Positions 15,900 to 24,366 of a stretch of 64,000 bases of DNA are shown in pieces (positions within the stretch are counted from its first letter, which is position 1; the number at the start of each line of letters is the position of its first letter). The DNA is taken from the IMG/VR virus record IMGVR_UViG_3300009285_002342, positions 1-64,000 of that record; one strand, given 5' to 3'. Below the pieces are notes generated by a model. That model had not been told where the DNA came from, made no database searches, and was given only the letters and a program-made list of their open reading frames with translations. The stretch comes from a virus. The position numbers and the translations under genes were made by a program.

Positions 15900-16288
15900 T
15901 TTATTTCCTCTATTTCCGGAAGATCTTTTTCTACAGGATTTACAACTACTCCAAAAGATACGCACTTTGCCGTTTTAATGTTCCTTACAAGGTTTTCATT
16001 ATCTAAATCTTCCAAAGAATGTTTTTCAACAATGTAAGACGGAACTATTCTTACTTGACTATTTATCGGTATTTCTTTCATTGTTTCAAATTCGACCAAT
16101 AATTTATCATCTTGAACTTTAGCAAAAATAATTTCCCCAATCTTTTTTCTTTGATCAAAATTTATAAAAACTGGGCAACCAACTGCGGTATCAGCAAGAC
16201 TTTGAAGTGCTTTTACTAAAAATTTAGAATAACCATTAAAATTTTCAGTAACCTTATTTGCTGTCAGACTTACAGCTTTATATTTCAT
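15896..16288 (-). CDS. Hypothetical phage-type protein, 130 aa
   Basis: Unknown. It has an ATGA overlap with neighbours on both sides. Residues 35-75 (VGCPVFINFDQRKKIGEII then EFETMKEIP) recall the beta-rich start of phage prohead-protease-like proteins, but no catalytic serine or histidine context is present. Confidence 0.55.
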   Translation of the reverse strand: MKYKAVSLTANKVTENFNGYSKFLVKALQSLADTAVGCPVFINFDQRKKIGEIIFAKVQDDKLLVEFETMKEIPINSQVRIVPSYIVEKHSLEDLDNENLVRNIKTAKCVSFGVVVNPVEKDLPEIEEIK

Positions 16289-17025
16289 ATCGCCTTCTCC
16301 ACATTTCTAATCATCCTAATCATTTCAGCAAAAGTCTCCGGTTCCATAGACGCTTTATGATCAGGGCCTTCCTGATTTTTATTCATAGTTAAATGTACCT
16401 CTATTACCGTAGCACCCATCGCTACCGCTGCTACCGGAATTTCAGGTAACCCAGAATGATCTGAAAGACCTATCCTCCTTTTAACGTATCCCTCTCCGAT
16501 ACGCCAATTCTCTAATCGTTTCAATTCCAAAAGCCGAGATTCACTAGGCTTTGTAGGATATGCAGAAACACAATGAAAAAAAGTAGCGTCTGTACATATG
16601 GCTTTCCACGAAATTAATTCAATTTCTGCATCCGAAGAAATACCGGTAGAAATAAACAATTTTCCTCTTTTTTGATATGCTTTTTCTATTATCGCATCTA
16701 TCATATCCAGATTCTTTACTACAGCCCGATTAGACGGAATCTTAAAAATCTTTACCCCTAAAGAATCCACAAATTTTAAAGATTCCATATCGAAAGCAGT
16801 ACAAAACCATTCTAAACCGAAAGATTCAGCATGAAGTTTTGTTATTTCTATCTCTTTTTCGTTTAAACGAAGATCGGAAATAGCTAGAAATTGATCTTTC
16901 CCCCAAAGTTGAAATTTTACAGCATCCACACCAGCCTTCTTCGCTTCTTCTATAAGTTGGATCGCTTCGCTGTATTCTCCGTTGTGATTGACTCCGATCT
17001 CAGCTACGATTGTTACTTTATTCAT
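16285..17025 (-). CDS. neuB: NeuB-type nonulosonic acid synthase, barrel domain only
   Basis: 246 aa. EIGVNHNGE near the N-terminus, VKFQLW, FIPSNR-like IFKIPSNRA, HCVSAYPTKP, GLSDHSG and EVHLTM follow the TIM-barrel of NeuB/LegI/PseI, which condense a hexosamine with phosphoenolpyruvate. Usual enzymes are about 340 aa with a C-terminal antifreeze-like (SAF) domain that caps the active site of the dimer partner. That domain is absent here and is not in the next gene. The chain ends cleanly before a small phage gene, so this is a reduced form. Confidence 0.85.
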   Translation of the reverse strand: MNKVTIVAEIGVNHNGEYSEAIQLIEEAKKAGVDAVKFQLWGKDQFLAISDLRLNEKEIEITKLHAESFGLEWFCTAFDMESLKFVDSLGVKIFKIPSNRAVVKNLDMIDAIIEKAYQKRGKLFISTGISSDAEIELISWKAICTDATFFHCVSAYPTKPSESRLLELKRLENWRIGEGYVKRRIGLSDHSGLPEIPVAAVAMGATVIEVHLTMNKNQEGPDHKASMEPETFAEMIRMIRNVEKAI

Positions 17026-17028
17026 TTT

Positions 17029-17241
17029 TTACTCCTTTTGTTCTAGAACTTTAAATTTAACACCTTCAGCAATTATTACTTGAACTTCTTGTATCCCTAC
17101 CTTTTCTAAAACACCTTCGATTGTTTTTCTAAATCTATCAATTATTTCTGCGTTCAGATAACGGTCTGACTCTACAATTAAAATATTCCCTTTTTTCAAT
17201 TCCAATTTCGATATAGTTTTGATCAAATCTAAATCGGTCAT
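17029..17241 (-). CDS. Small hypothetical protein, 70 aa
   Basis: Unknown. It has a helix-beta pattern with alternating charges (LKKGNILIVESDRYLNAEII). It lies between element B and neuB with normal spacing. Confidence 0.5.
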   Translation of the reverse strand: MTDLDLIKTISKLELKKGNILIVESDRYLNAEIIDRFRKTIEGVLEKVGIQEVQVIIAEGVKFKVLEQKE

Positions 17242-17274
17242 ATTTTCCTCCTAATCGTTCTCTAGTATTCTTCA

Positions 17275-17493
17275 TTAACTGCAAATTATTTTATATCCAC
17301 ATTGAGGGCATCTAACAAACTTAAAAATATTTCTTCCAATTGGTGAATTGCTTATATTTACCCTCATAATATCCCAAGAAGGTTTTGCGAATTGGCAACT
17401 ACATTCTTTACAAGAATATTTTTTCCAATCTTTTGGAATTTTTCCGGGTTTAAGAATAATTACGTCGTCCTGTTTTCCTATATATCTGTCCAT
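17275..17493 (-). CDS. Small zinc-ribbon protein, 72 aa
   Basis: CKECSCQF (about 28-35) and CPQCGYK (about 62-68) make a four-cysteine ribbon separated by a loop of about 30 residues. Function unknown. Element B ends close to its start. Confidence 0.6.
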   Translation of the reverse strand: MDRYIGKQDDVIILKPGKIPKDWKKYSCKECSCQFAKPSWDIMRVNISNSPIGRNIFKFVRCPQCGYKIICS

Positions 17494-17500
17494 ATTTTTC

Positions 17501-17589
17501 CCCTAATCGTTTTTAAGGCGTTTTTATTTTTACCCGTAGGGTATTTTATAGGCTAAGGGATAGATCGTTTAACCTAAGCGATTCTACGG
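17501..17589. repeat. Intergenic inverted-repeat element, copy B
   Basis: It carries CCCTAATCGTTTTTAAGGCG, TACCCGTAGGGTA and GATCGTTTAACCTAAGCGAT in the same order as copy A, without the outer CTTCG arms. The last bases include the stop codon of the 100-aa gene at 17584. Confidence 0.7.
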
Positions 17590-17886
17590 CGTTTCGGAAG
17601 GTATTTTATCGGTATCGCCTTCCGCCTTTTTATTACAGAACTTATAAAGCTCCTGTATCGCCTCAACTAAAGGTTTATATTGATCTTCTGGGAAACCTAA
17701 CACAATCGAAGATTCTTCACATCTTCCAATAAATTTGTCAAAAATATCTTTAGGATAATCTTTTAAGTGTATTCCGAGCAAAAATATAACTGATTGCCAT
17801 AAAATATCAACTATTGCATCACTTCGAATCACTTTTGGTTTTTTAAGGTCTTCTATATTAACAATATTCGATTTATCTTTTTTCAT
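17584..17886 (-). CDS. Hypothetical protein, 100 aa
   Basis: Unknown. An ATGA overlap couples it to the dehydratase gene. It has a weakly hydrophobic helix (ILWQSVIFLLGIHL) around 28-41. The stop codon lies inside element B. Confidence 0.5.
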   Translation of the reverse strand: MKKDKSNIVNIEDLKKPKVIRSDAIVDILWQSVIFLLGIHLKDYPKDIFDKFIGRCEESSIVLGFPEDQYKPLVEAIQELYKFCNKKAEGDTDKIPSETP

Positions 17887-18794
17887 CCTAATGCCTCCTC
17901 ACTCGTATAAGCAAAATTATCAGGAACCGATTTCCCGTATCCCTTCCTTCCATCCGGAAACGTAATATATCCACCGTCCTTCTCAAACGTTCTAGATGCA
18001 TAAACAGAAGAAATTAATTCTTCGTGCATTTTTTCACCCGGCCGTATCCCGATAATTCTTATTTCCGCTTCTGGATATATTTCTTTCCCCACGTCTACTA
18101 TTCTACGGGAAATCATCTTAGGGGTAAAGATTTCCCCACCACTCATTGTTTCTAAAGCTAAAATTACCCTTTCCGCAGCCTCGTCTAAAGTAATAAAAAA
18201 CCGAGTCATTTTTTTATCCGTTATCGGAATATACCCTGTTTGTTTTTTAGCTAAGTCAATAAACAACGGAACCACGCTACCCGAAGAACCCCAAAAATTT
18301 CCGAATCGTATTACGGAAAACTTTGTAGTTTTAGGACTGTAGGCGTTACCGGCGAGAAACATATGATCTGAGGCTAACTTCGAAGCCCCGTAAAGATTAC
18401 ATGGATTAACGGCTTTATCGGAAGAAATCGCCAAAACTCTTTGTACCTTTCTGTCGATAGCCGCATCTATTACATTTTGCGCTCCGTTAACGTTAGTTTG
18501 TACCGCTTCGAACGGATCATATTCGCACTTGTCTACATGCTTAACCGCAGCACAATGAATTACTGCGTTTACATCGTCCAAAGCCCGATAAAGTCTGTCT
18601 CTATCCCTTACGTCCCCCAGCATATATCTTACAGGATATACAGACTTGGGGAATTTTCTTTCCATTTCGACTTGGTTAAACTCGTTGCGAGAATATACAA
18701 TAACTTTCTCCACCCCTCTCGCAACGAGTTTCGGAAGAATCGCTTGCGCTAGACTTCCTGTACCGCCAGTAATAAGAACGGTAGAAAATTTCAT
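17883..18794 (-). CDS. UDP-sugar 4,6-dehydratase, PseB/LegB/FlaA1 family
   Basis: 303 aa. TGGTGSL (9-15) binds NAD(P); SSDKAVNP (124-131) and Y135-x3-K139 give the catalytic region of extended SDR enzymes; GIRPGEKMHEE is the C-terminal signature of PseB/CapD/FlaA1 dehydratases. The reaction is UDP-GlcNAc to the 4-keto-6-deoxy sugar, the first committed step to pseudaminic or legionaminic acid. The retaining (LegB) and inverting (PseB) types cannot be separated by eye. It is flanked by small phage ORFs on both sides. Confidence 0.88.
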   Translation of the reverse strand: MKFSTVLITGGTGSLAQAILPKLVARGVEKVIVYSRNEFNQVEMERKFPKSVYPVRYMLGDVRDRDRLYRALDDVNAVIHCAAVKHVDKCEYDPFEAVQTNVNGAQNVIDAAIDRKVQRVLAISSDKAVNPCNLYGASKLASDHMFLAGNAYSPKTTKFSVIRFGNFWGSSGSVVPLFIDLAKKQTGYIPITDKKMTRFFITLDEAAERVILALETMSGGEIFTPKMISRRIVDVGKEIYPEAEIRIIGIRPGEKMHEELISSVYASRTFEKDGGYITFPDGRKGYGKSVPDNFAYTSEEALG

Positions 18795-19084
18795 TCTTCT
18801 ACCGCCTCGTAGGTAGCGTCAAAAATATCAGGTTTACACGGATAAAATTCTCCTTTAATACCTTTTATGACCCAATCACCTGGGCTAACCGATAATTCCC
18901 CTTCTAAAGTCGAAATAAGAAAATCGTAACCTCCATCTTCTAGTCTACCGCAATAAGTCGCAATTTCCATTTCCCCTTCTTTTATTCCTCCGTTAATCCA
19001 ATCGCATAATTCGTTAGCAGAATTTCTAGTTCCACTCCATTTCCTTGCTTCAATAACTACCGGTTTTTTTCTGAATTTTAGCAT
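18791..19084 (-). CDS. Conserved phage protein, 97 aa
   Basis: The pattern RKKPVVIEARKW...PGDWVIKGIKGEFYPCKPDIF is one I know from many tailed-phage genomes as a small uncharacterised protein. No biochemical role is established. Its presence in the middle of the sugar genes is good evidence that the sugar cluster really sits in a phage genome. Confidence 0.75.
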   Translation of the reverse strand: MLKFRKKPVVIEARKWSGTRNSANELCDWINGGIKEGEMEIATYCGRLEDGGYDFLISTLEGELSVSPGDWVIKGIKGEFYPCKPDIFDATYEAVEE

Positions 19085-19087
19085 TTT

Positions 19088-19210
19088 TTACCCTTTCATT
19101 GATAGTTGTTTCATCTGTAAAATAAATCTTCTTTCTCTGCGAACCTGAATTTTTCTTGTGTTAATTGACTTCCTTTTCCGATAATCTTTCTCTTCCTTTT
19201 CGTTCTTCAT
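19088..19210 (-). CDS. Very small basic protein, 40 aa
   Basis: The ATG at 19210 overlaps the upstream stop (ATGA) and has GGAGGAGG inside the upstream gene's end. The product is mostly Lys/Arg/Glu. Unknown. Confidence 0.45.
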   Translation of the reverse strand: MKNEKEEKDYRKRKSINTRKIQVRRERRFILQMKQLSMKG

Positions 19211-19437
19211 AGCAACCTCCTCCGTAAACTCTTAGCGTATTGTGCTAACCAACCATTCGTAAAGAACCAAGGTATACGTTTAAGTTGTTTATCTTCAATT
19301 GAACTTACTATTTCCTCAAGTTTTCCTGGTAATATTTCATCGCGCATTAAAGTATAAAGAAGAACAATAATTTTATCTTCGGTAATTATATTTCCAGATT
19401 CTTCCCTCATTCTTTTATTTTTATCTTGTTTTTTCAT
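19207..19437 (-). CDS. Small hypothetical protein, 76 aa
   Basis: ATG 19437 follows AGGAGGTT and overlaps the aminotransferase stop. It has a basic N-terminus (MKKQDKNKRM) and a helical remainder. Unknown. Confidence 0.55.
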   Translation of the reverse strand: MKKQDKNKRMREESGNIITEDKIIVLLYTLMRDEILPGKLEEIVSSIEDKQLKRIPWFFTNGWLAQYAKSLRRRLL

Positions 19438-20525
19438 AGTAACCTCCTGATTGTACTGCAAACTTTTGAAGTTTCACTGTCAGTCATTAACGTAGAACAA
19501 GGCAAACAAATCCCTCTTCGAAAGATCATTTCTGCGACTGGATAACTTTCCCTATCAATGAAGGCTGGGCTTTCATTGAGCGGTCGAAATACGCGCCGGG
19601 TAGGGATGCCCTCGGCTTGAAGTTGTGATTGAAACGTAGGAACATGCCGCCCTTCGGGCAATAAGGCCGCTGTATACCACCAGTTAGGAAAGGTGCCTTT
19701 GGTTGCCTTTTGGAATTGCAATATATCCGAAAGTTCGGTTTCATAGATTGCGTGAATTCTTCGTTTTCTTTCCAGAAAATAAGGGAGTCTGTGAAGCTGT
19801 GAGAGTCCAAGGGCGGCGTTAAGTCCTGGCATTCGGTAATTATATCCAACGTAAGAGTGCAGTTCGTCATAACCACTTCCGTAATATCTCCGACCTTGAC
19901 ACGACAATCCCCTAAGATAATTAATTGGGTTTTCTGGACCAACGATTAAACCTCCTCCTCCGGTAGTGATTATTTTATTCCCGTTGAAAGAAAAACATGA
20001 AAAATCCTCTACCCCTGTTCTAGTTAAATAATTCTTCCTATGTATAGAACCTAAAGACTCCGAACTATCCGCTATAACGAAAATTCTATATTTTTCTATT
20101 TTATCGAGGATTTCTATACCGTTGACAGGTACACCATAAAGATCAACATAAACAACACCGATAAGACGGTCGTTCATTAATCTATCTATTTCGTTAGGAT
20201 TAATATCCCAAGTATCTTCGTCTACATCGCAAAATTTTATCTTCGCCCCTATATATTTAACAGCATTCGCAGTAGCAGCAAAAGTTAAAACTGGTAATAT
20301 TACTTCGTCTTCCGGTTTTACGCGGCAACCTAAAAGAGCAAGATGCAAAGCGGAAGTCCCACTGTTTACCACTAAGACATTTCCCGGTTTTACATTCAAA
20401 TATTCAGCTATCACTTTTTCGAAATCGCCTACTATCGGCGAAGACGTAGAAACACCTGCCAATATCGCTTTTTCTAAAGATTTATAATCATCGGAATTAA
20501 GATTTTGAAAGTCTAAAGAAATCAT
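19434..20525 (-). CDS. PLP aminotransferase, DegT/DnrJ family (LegC-like)
   Basis: 363 aa. NSGTSALH (54-61), DSSESLGS (about 153-160) and the Schiff-base lysine in SFNGNKIITTGGGG (K184) define sugar aminotransferases. It would add the 4-amino group to the keto sugar made by the dehydratase. The LPVLTFAATANAVKY segment reads more like LegC than PseC. The last residues ETSKVCST come from the 16-bp dispersed motif at 19452-19467. Confidence 0.88.
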   Translation of the reverse strand: MISLDFQNLNSDDYKSLEKAILAGVSTSSPIVGDFEKVIAEYLNVKPGNVLVVNSGTSALHLALLGCRVKPEDEVILPVLTFAATANAVKYIGAKIKFCDVDEDTWDINPNEIDRLMNDRLIGVVYVDLYGVPVNGIEILDKIEKYRIFVIADSSESLGSIHRKNYLTRTGVEDFSCFSFNGNKIITTGGGGLIVGPENPINYLRGLSCQGRRYYGSGYDELHSYVGYNYRMPGLNAALGLSQLHRLPYFLERKRRIHAIYETELSDILQFQKATKGTFPNWWYTAALLPEGRHVPTFQSQLQAEGIPTRRVFRPLNESPAFIDRESYPVAEMIFRRGICLPCSTLMTDSETSKVCSTIRRLL

Positions 20526-20680
20526 TGTATTCTTCCCGTTATCTCTAAGGCAAAAAGAAACATTGAAAGAACAAAAGATAAAGAAAATCCAATACTACCA
20601 AGTATCTGATTACTCTTAGTGGATTGAGCAATCCCGCATACCGAAATCAAAAGCATAGAAAGTATAAATACCGTTTTCAT
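20522..20680 (-). CDS. Small membrane protein, 52 aa
   Basis: It is coupled by ATGA to genes on both sides. Residues 3-18 look like a signal peptide or first helix (VFILSMLLISVCGIAQS), and 29-46 form a second hydrophobic helix. Function unknown. Confidence 0.55.
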   Translation of the reverse strand: MKTVFILSMLLISVCGIAQSTKSNQILGSIGFSLSFVLSMFLFALEITGRIQ

Positions 20681-21702
20681 ATCTTTTCCTTTAAAATATT
20701 TACAATCCTTCCCACTACGTTCCCGCCTTGATACGGAATATAACTAAAATCATAATTCTTTGCCTCCAATCTTTTAAAGGCGTACTCAATATCTTCCAAT
20801 TCGCATCGGCAATCAATTACAGAAGAAGCCCTTTCCCTACCTTTTTGTCTACTACCTATGTTAATCGTAGGAACCCCTAAAGCCGGCGCTTCAATAATCC
20901 CGCAAGATGAATTTCCTACTATTGCCTTAGCCATAGAAAGAACCTCTAAAAATTTAGATCTTTCGCTATGTTCTAAAACTAAGCTTGCAGACAGAGAATG
21001 TTCTGCAAGCCTATCTATCGCTTTATTTATTTCGTATCCACCGGGATCGCTATTGGCGGTAATAAAAATCTTAGATTCCGGCCGTTTTTGTAAAAAATAA
21101 AGAACTTCCCCGAAATTTTCTTTTTCTAAAGTATTAGGATGATAAATAATAAGAAGATAACCAAGATCCTTTTCCCTAGGCTTTAATCCTTCGCATCCTA
21201 ATGCACCTACGCAAAATACATTTTTTCTACCTAAAGATTCTAAACGGTATTTTGCGTTTTCGGTAGCGGGGAAATGCAGATAAGACATTCGGGAAATACA
21301 ATCACGCCAAACATCATCAGTATTTCCGCTTACTTCGCCACCGTGAAGATGCGCTATTTTTATTCCTAAAGTATAGGCGACTTGTGCCGCTGCGAAGATT
21401 TCTTGTCTATCCCCTAAGACCAAAACCATATCCGAATTCAAATTAAACAGAATTTCAGAAATTGATATACAGGCTAAACCTAAAGACTTACAGGCACCTA
21501 ACGCAGTATCGGAAGAAAGAAGGATCTCAGTTTTTAGACATTCAACGTCAATATCCTTAACAGTGTAGCCATGTTGCGGAGAAAGATGACTTCCCGTAGC
21601 TAAAACGGAAAGATTGAAGAATGAATCGCACTTTAGTTTATTTACTAAAGGTTTTAGTAATCCCCAATCAGCACGATTAGAAGTAATTATCGTTATTTTC
21701 AT
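20677..21702 (-). CDS. neuC: Hydrolysing UDP-sugar 2-epimerase (NeuC/LegG family)
   Basis: 341 aa. TSNRADWGLL at the start, LVLGDRQE (about 93-100), AHLHGGE and VGNSSCGIIEAPALG.PTINIGSRQKGR are hallmarks of the UDP-GlcNAc 2-epimerase/NeuC fold. The enzyme releases UDP and yields ManNAc or, in the Leg pathway, a 2,4-diacetamido-mannose derivative, the substrate of NeuB/LegI. Given the dehydratase and aminotransferase next to it, the LegG role is more likely than plain NeuC. Confidence 0.88.
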   Translation of the reverse strand: MKITIITSNRADWGLLKPLVNKLKCDSFFNLSVLATGSHLSPQHGYTVKDIDVECLKTEILLSSDTALGACKSLGLACISISEILFNLNSDMVLVLGDRQEIFAAAQVAYTLGIKIAHLHGGEVSGNTDDVWRDCISRMSYLHFPATENAKYRLESLGRKNVFCVGALGCEGLKPREKDLGYLLIIYHPNTLEKENFGEVLYFLQKRPESKIFITANSDPGGYEINKAIDRLAEHSLSASLVLEHSERSKFLEVLSMAKAIVGNSSCGIIEAPALGVPTINIGSRQKGRERASSVIDCRCELEDIEYAFKRLEAKNYDFSYIPYQGGNVVGRIVNILKEKI

Positions 21703-21703
21703 A

Positions 21704-22057
21704 TTAACTTTTAAAACCTTGGAATTTTTTGATTAACTTTTCCCTAACCTTAAAAACATTATCTATCAATATTCTGACCCAATCATCTTCAGAAACCCAA
21801 TATCCGTTCAAAATCTGATCTACAATTTTAAGACTCGTCGTATGATATAATTGTGGATTTTTTAAAACATCATAAATGCAGTTTATATGAACTCTTAAAA
21901 TATCTACCCCGTCGTTAAAATGATAATGTCTAAGAACCTTAACATTGACTTCGTCAAACTTATGGCAAATAACACAAGTATTTTCTTGAACAAGTCTTTC
22001 GTTTTTTCTTTCTTTATTTTTCGATCTCCACCTTTCCCATTTATCAATAAAATTCAT
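21704..22057 (-). CDS. Hypothetical protein with CxxC, 117 aa
   Basis: Unknown. CVICHK near 28 and a later His/Asn/Cys group (HINC) give one possible zinc site. It is basic at both ends. It lacks the full HNH core, so I do not call it a nuclease. Confidence 0.5.
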   Translation of the reverse strand: MNFIDKWERWRSKNKERKNERLVQENTCVICHKFDEVNVKVLRHYHFNDGVDILRVHINCIYDVLKNPQLYHTTSLKIVDQILNGYWVSEDDWVRILIDNVFKVREKLIKKFQGFKS

Positions 22058-22073
22058 TTCTAAATCCTTTCTA

Positions 22074-22265
22074 TTAATTTATAACTATATTCCTATTAAC
22101 GGAAAACATCATAAAAAGAAATAAAATCACGAATAACTGAACGACCGTAATACTAATTAATTCTAGTATTTTATCCGGCGTTTTAAAACACAAAAATATA
22201 ATAGCTAAAAGCCAGCAAATCCCGGTTATCTTTAAAAAAGTAGATCCTATTACAAGTTCTTGTAT
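22074..22265 (-). CDS. Two-helix membrane ORF without a standard start
   Basis: A 63-codon frame encodes two hydrophobic helices (KITGICWLLAIIFLCF and VVQLFVILFLFMMF). Behind GAGGATAAATAAAA the first sense codon at the right spacing is ATA 22263-22265; no ATG, GTG or TTG occurs before the first helix. It may use a rare start, or a base may be altered. Confidence 0.4.
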   Translation of the reverse strand: MQELVIGSTFLKITGICWLLAIIFLCFKTPDKILELISITVVQLFVILFLFMMFSVNRNIVIN

Positions 22266-22267
22266 TT

Positions 22268-22477
22268 TTATTTATCCTCTATCGGCGCAAATAAAACATA
22301 TCCCGGAAGGTCTATTTTTCTGTAAATCAATCCCAATTCTTCTAACTTCCGGCATTCATTAAAAATTCTCGTATTATTCGAATCACGAAAAGGATAACCA
22401 TGAAGCCCCTTTCCTGTAATTGCAAATTTACCTTCGCCTCTAATCAAAGACAATAATTCTTGTAAACAGTCATCCAT
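22268..22477 (-). CDS. Small hypothetical protein, 69 aa
   Basis: It looks like a winged-helix fragment (FNECRKLEELGLIYRKIDLPGYVLF), the pattern by which small regulators end with wing strands. Weak evidence; function unknown. Confidence 0.5.
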   Translation of the reverse strand: MDDCLQELLSLIRGEGKFAITGKGLHGYPFRDSNNTRIFNECRKLEELGLIYRKIDLPGYVLFAPIEDK

Positions 22478-22479
22478 TT

Positions 22480-23103
22480 TTAAATTCTCCCTGTTATCCC
22501 GCCGTCTACGATTAGATTTTGCCCAGTAATGTACGATGATTCTTCGCTGATTAGGAACTTACAAGCCTTCGCAACATCTTCCGGAGTAGCCATTCTTCCC
22601 ATAGGCGTCTTCGAAACATACCTTCCTACAAAAAGATCGTCCTGATTATCGAAAACACCGCCCGGGCTTACGCAATTAATTCGGATCTTCGGAGCGTACC
22701 TTACCGCTAAACACCGGGAATAAGCAATAATAGCAGCCTTCGCAGCAGTGTACCAAGACGGCATCCCCATTCCCGTTCCATCGTATAAAGAATCGTCAGG
22801 CCCGATTATTCCGTAAATCGAAGCAAGATTAACAATACTTCCTTCCTTCATTCTTTCAGCGAATTCGGAAGTCACGTTCATAAAGAAAGAACAATGTGGT
22901 TCAAAAGCTCTAGGATACGCGCAATTCACTAAACCGACAATATCGTGCAATTCAAAAAGGGTATTTAAAATATATCTTTCGGAAAGATTCCAATATAGAG
23001 AAAGTCTTGGGTCGGAAGGCACAACATTATAATTATACCGCAAACTTTCGACTATCGCTTTCCCTATTAATCCTTCGCTTCCTGCTATAACTATGGTTTT
23101 CAT
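22480..23103 (-). CDS. Short-chain dehydrogenase/reductase
   Basis: 207 aa. GSEGLIGKA (8-16) is the nucleotide-binding glycine motif, NLASIYG gives the catalytic Ser, and WYTAAKAA gives Tyr-x3-Lys; PGGVF and GQNLIVDGG complete the classical SDR set. SDRs of this kind (PtmA-like) occur in legionaminic-acid gene clusters. It is shorter than the usual 250 aa because the helix and strand after the glycine motif are compressed. Confidence 0.82.
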   Translation of the reverse strand: MKTIVIAGSEGLIGKAIVESLRYNYNVVPSDPRLSLYWNLSERYILNTLFELHDIVGLVNCAYPRAFEPHCSFFMNVTSEFAERMKEGSIVNLASIYGIIGPDDSLYDGTGMGMPSWYTAAKAAIIAYSRCLAVRYAPKIRINCVSPGGVFDNQDDLFVGRYVSKTPMGRMATPEDVAKACKFLISEESSYITGQNLIVDGGITGRI

Positions 23104-23105
23104 TA

Positions 23106-23468
23106 TTAACTTTCTATTGAATGTTTGCTAAAAAATCGAATAATCGCTTCTGTATCTTGGATATTTGCTTTCGCTCTTAATAAAAAAATAAACTCTTTCA
23201 TTGTTTTAGTTTCTACAGTCGGATCAGTAATAATAATATCTCCGTTAATTATCATCTTTACTTTCCAGCCAGTCTTTGTCTTAATATTGACTAATTCCGC
23301 AAACAATAAAATTTCATCTTTTGTCCAATTTTTAGGTGATTCAACCAAAATAGTCCGAATTGTAGAACCCCTATTCCAGATATTTGCACTTGATGTATCA
23401 GAATAACTCATATTATCATGATAACAAGTATTTGAAGAACTACTAGAATACCTCCAATATTCAAACAT
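23106..23468 (-). CDS. Hypothetical protein, 120 aa
   Basis: Unknown. The N-terminal 30 residues are Ser/Tyr/Asn-rich and low complexity; residues 35-115 look globular. Confidence 0.5.
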   Translation of the reverse strand: MFEYWRYSSSSSNTCYHDNMSYSDTSSANIWNRGSTIRTILVESPKNWTKDEILLFAELVNIKTKTGWKVKMIINGDIIITDPTVETKTMKEFIFLLRAKANIQDTEAIIRFFSKHSIES

Positions 23469-23477
23469 TTTTATCTC

Positions 23478-23672
23478 CTATGCTGCGCATTCCCAGCAAA
23501 GATAAACCATTTCGCCTTTGCTATTCGCCGTATATTTCGAAGTACAAAATTTTCCACAGCAATCACATTTATGCGTAACCTTACATTCTGTCTCAAAACA
23601 GAAAGGCCCTTCTTCGCCGGAATGTTTACTATGAAATTCACAATTAGATTCATAACATTCTATAGCCATCAT
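23478..23672 (-). CDS. Cysteine-rich zinc protein, 64 aa
   Basis: There are ten cysteines in 64 residues, including CDCCGKFC and CWEC. A competing frame at 23471-23653 has no cysteine pattern and is rejected. It is probably a small treble-clef or ribbon zinc protein. Confidence 0.6.
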   Translation of the reverse strand: MMAIECYESNCEFHSKHSGEEGPFCFETECKVTHKCDCCGKFCTSKYTANSKGEMVYLCWECAA

Positions 23673-24019
23673 TATTCCCCTTTCACTACCTTATAGGCTT
23701 TTATGAAAGATCCATCAGGAATTACGGCACCGGGAAGTATTAAACAATAAGCTCCGATGCGGACGCTGCTACCTATCGTAATTTTCCCTTCTGTTTCGTT
23801 AATCGTATTTCGACTAAGAATACAACAATACGGGCCGATTTGAGTTCCTTCTCCTATTTCTACGCCTTTTTGTGCATTAATCAAAACACCGTGCGCTATA
23901 TCGGTATATTTACCTAATTTTAAATTACCTGGATGCAACACCGTCCACCCATACTCGGTAGGAATGCTATGTTCAATCTTAGGCATTTTCCAATTCGGAA
24001 ATCTTTCTCTGTTTGTCAT
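23672..24019 (-). CDS. Left-handed beta-helix acyltransferase
   Basis: 115 aa. Hexapeptide-repeat rungs (IGEGTQIGPYCCI, ITIGSSVRIGAYCLI) mark a short LbetaH fold, as in sugar O- or N-acetyltransferases. In this cluster it is the natural candidate for the N-acetylation that follows amination (PglD/LegH-type step). It is much shorter than LegH (about 200 aa) and lacks the N-terminal Rossmann half. Confidence 0.78.
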   Translation of the reverse strand: MTNRERFPNWKMPKIEHSIPTEYGWTVLHPGNLKLGKYTDIAHGVLINAQKGVEIGEGTQIGPYCCILSRNTINETEGKITIGSSVRIGAYCLILPGAVIPDGSFIKAYKVVKGE

Positions 24020-24366
24020 CCTTCAACCTCGTCTAAAGCAGTTTCGGCCAAATACGCTATTTCTAAAGCGTATTTCTTTCTCGCATCTTCGTCATCGGCA
24101 CAATTCCAAAGATTAAAAATACTAAGTTGACAAACTTCCGTTTCTTCGTCAATATCTTCGGGAAATTCAAAGTCTCCTTTATCTATCGGCCATTTTACTA
24201 AACAATCACCACAAAGAAGTCTATTGTTTTCTGAATATTGGCATAATACACAATTCGAAACCCAATCTTTACTTTTTACGTAAGAAGATTTACATTCGGA
24301 ACCATTTTCCGCTAAACAGTTCCACATTTCCATACATTCTTCTAAGGCTTCTATTTTACTTAGCAT
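24016..24366 (-). CDS. Cysteine-rich acidic phage protein, 116 aa
   Basis: The ATG at 24366 is preferred to 24393. CxxC (CVLC) and CGDC pairs plus further cysteines suggest zinc binding. The C-terminus is acidic and helical. Function unknown. Confidence 0.5.
   Translation of the reverse strand: MLSKIEALEECMEMWNCLAENGSECKSSYVKSKDWVSNCVLCQYSENNRLLCGDCLVKWPIDKGDFEFPEDIDEETEVCQLSIFNLWNCADDEDARKKYALEIAYLAETALDEVEG

Noticed and set aside
19526-19942. 138-codon minus frame inside the aminotransferase gene
   Set aside because: Out-of-frame shadow of a clear PLP enzyme.
23471-23653. 60-codon minus frame overlapping the Cys-rich gene
   Set aside because: The other frame has the coherent cysteine pattern.
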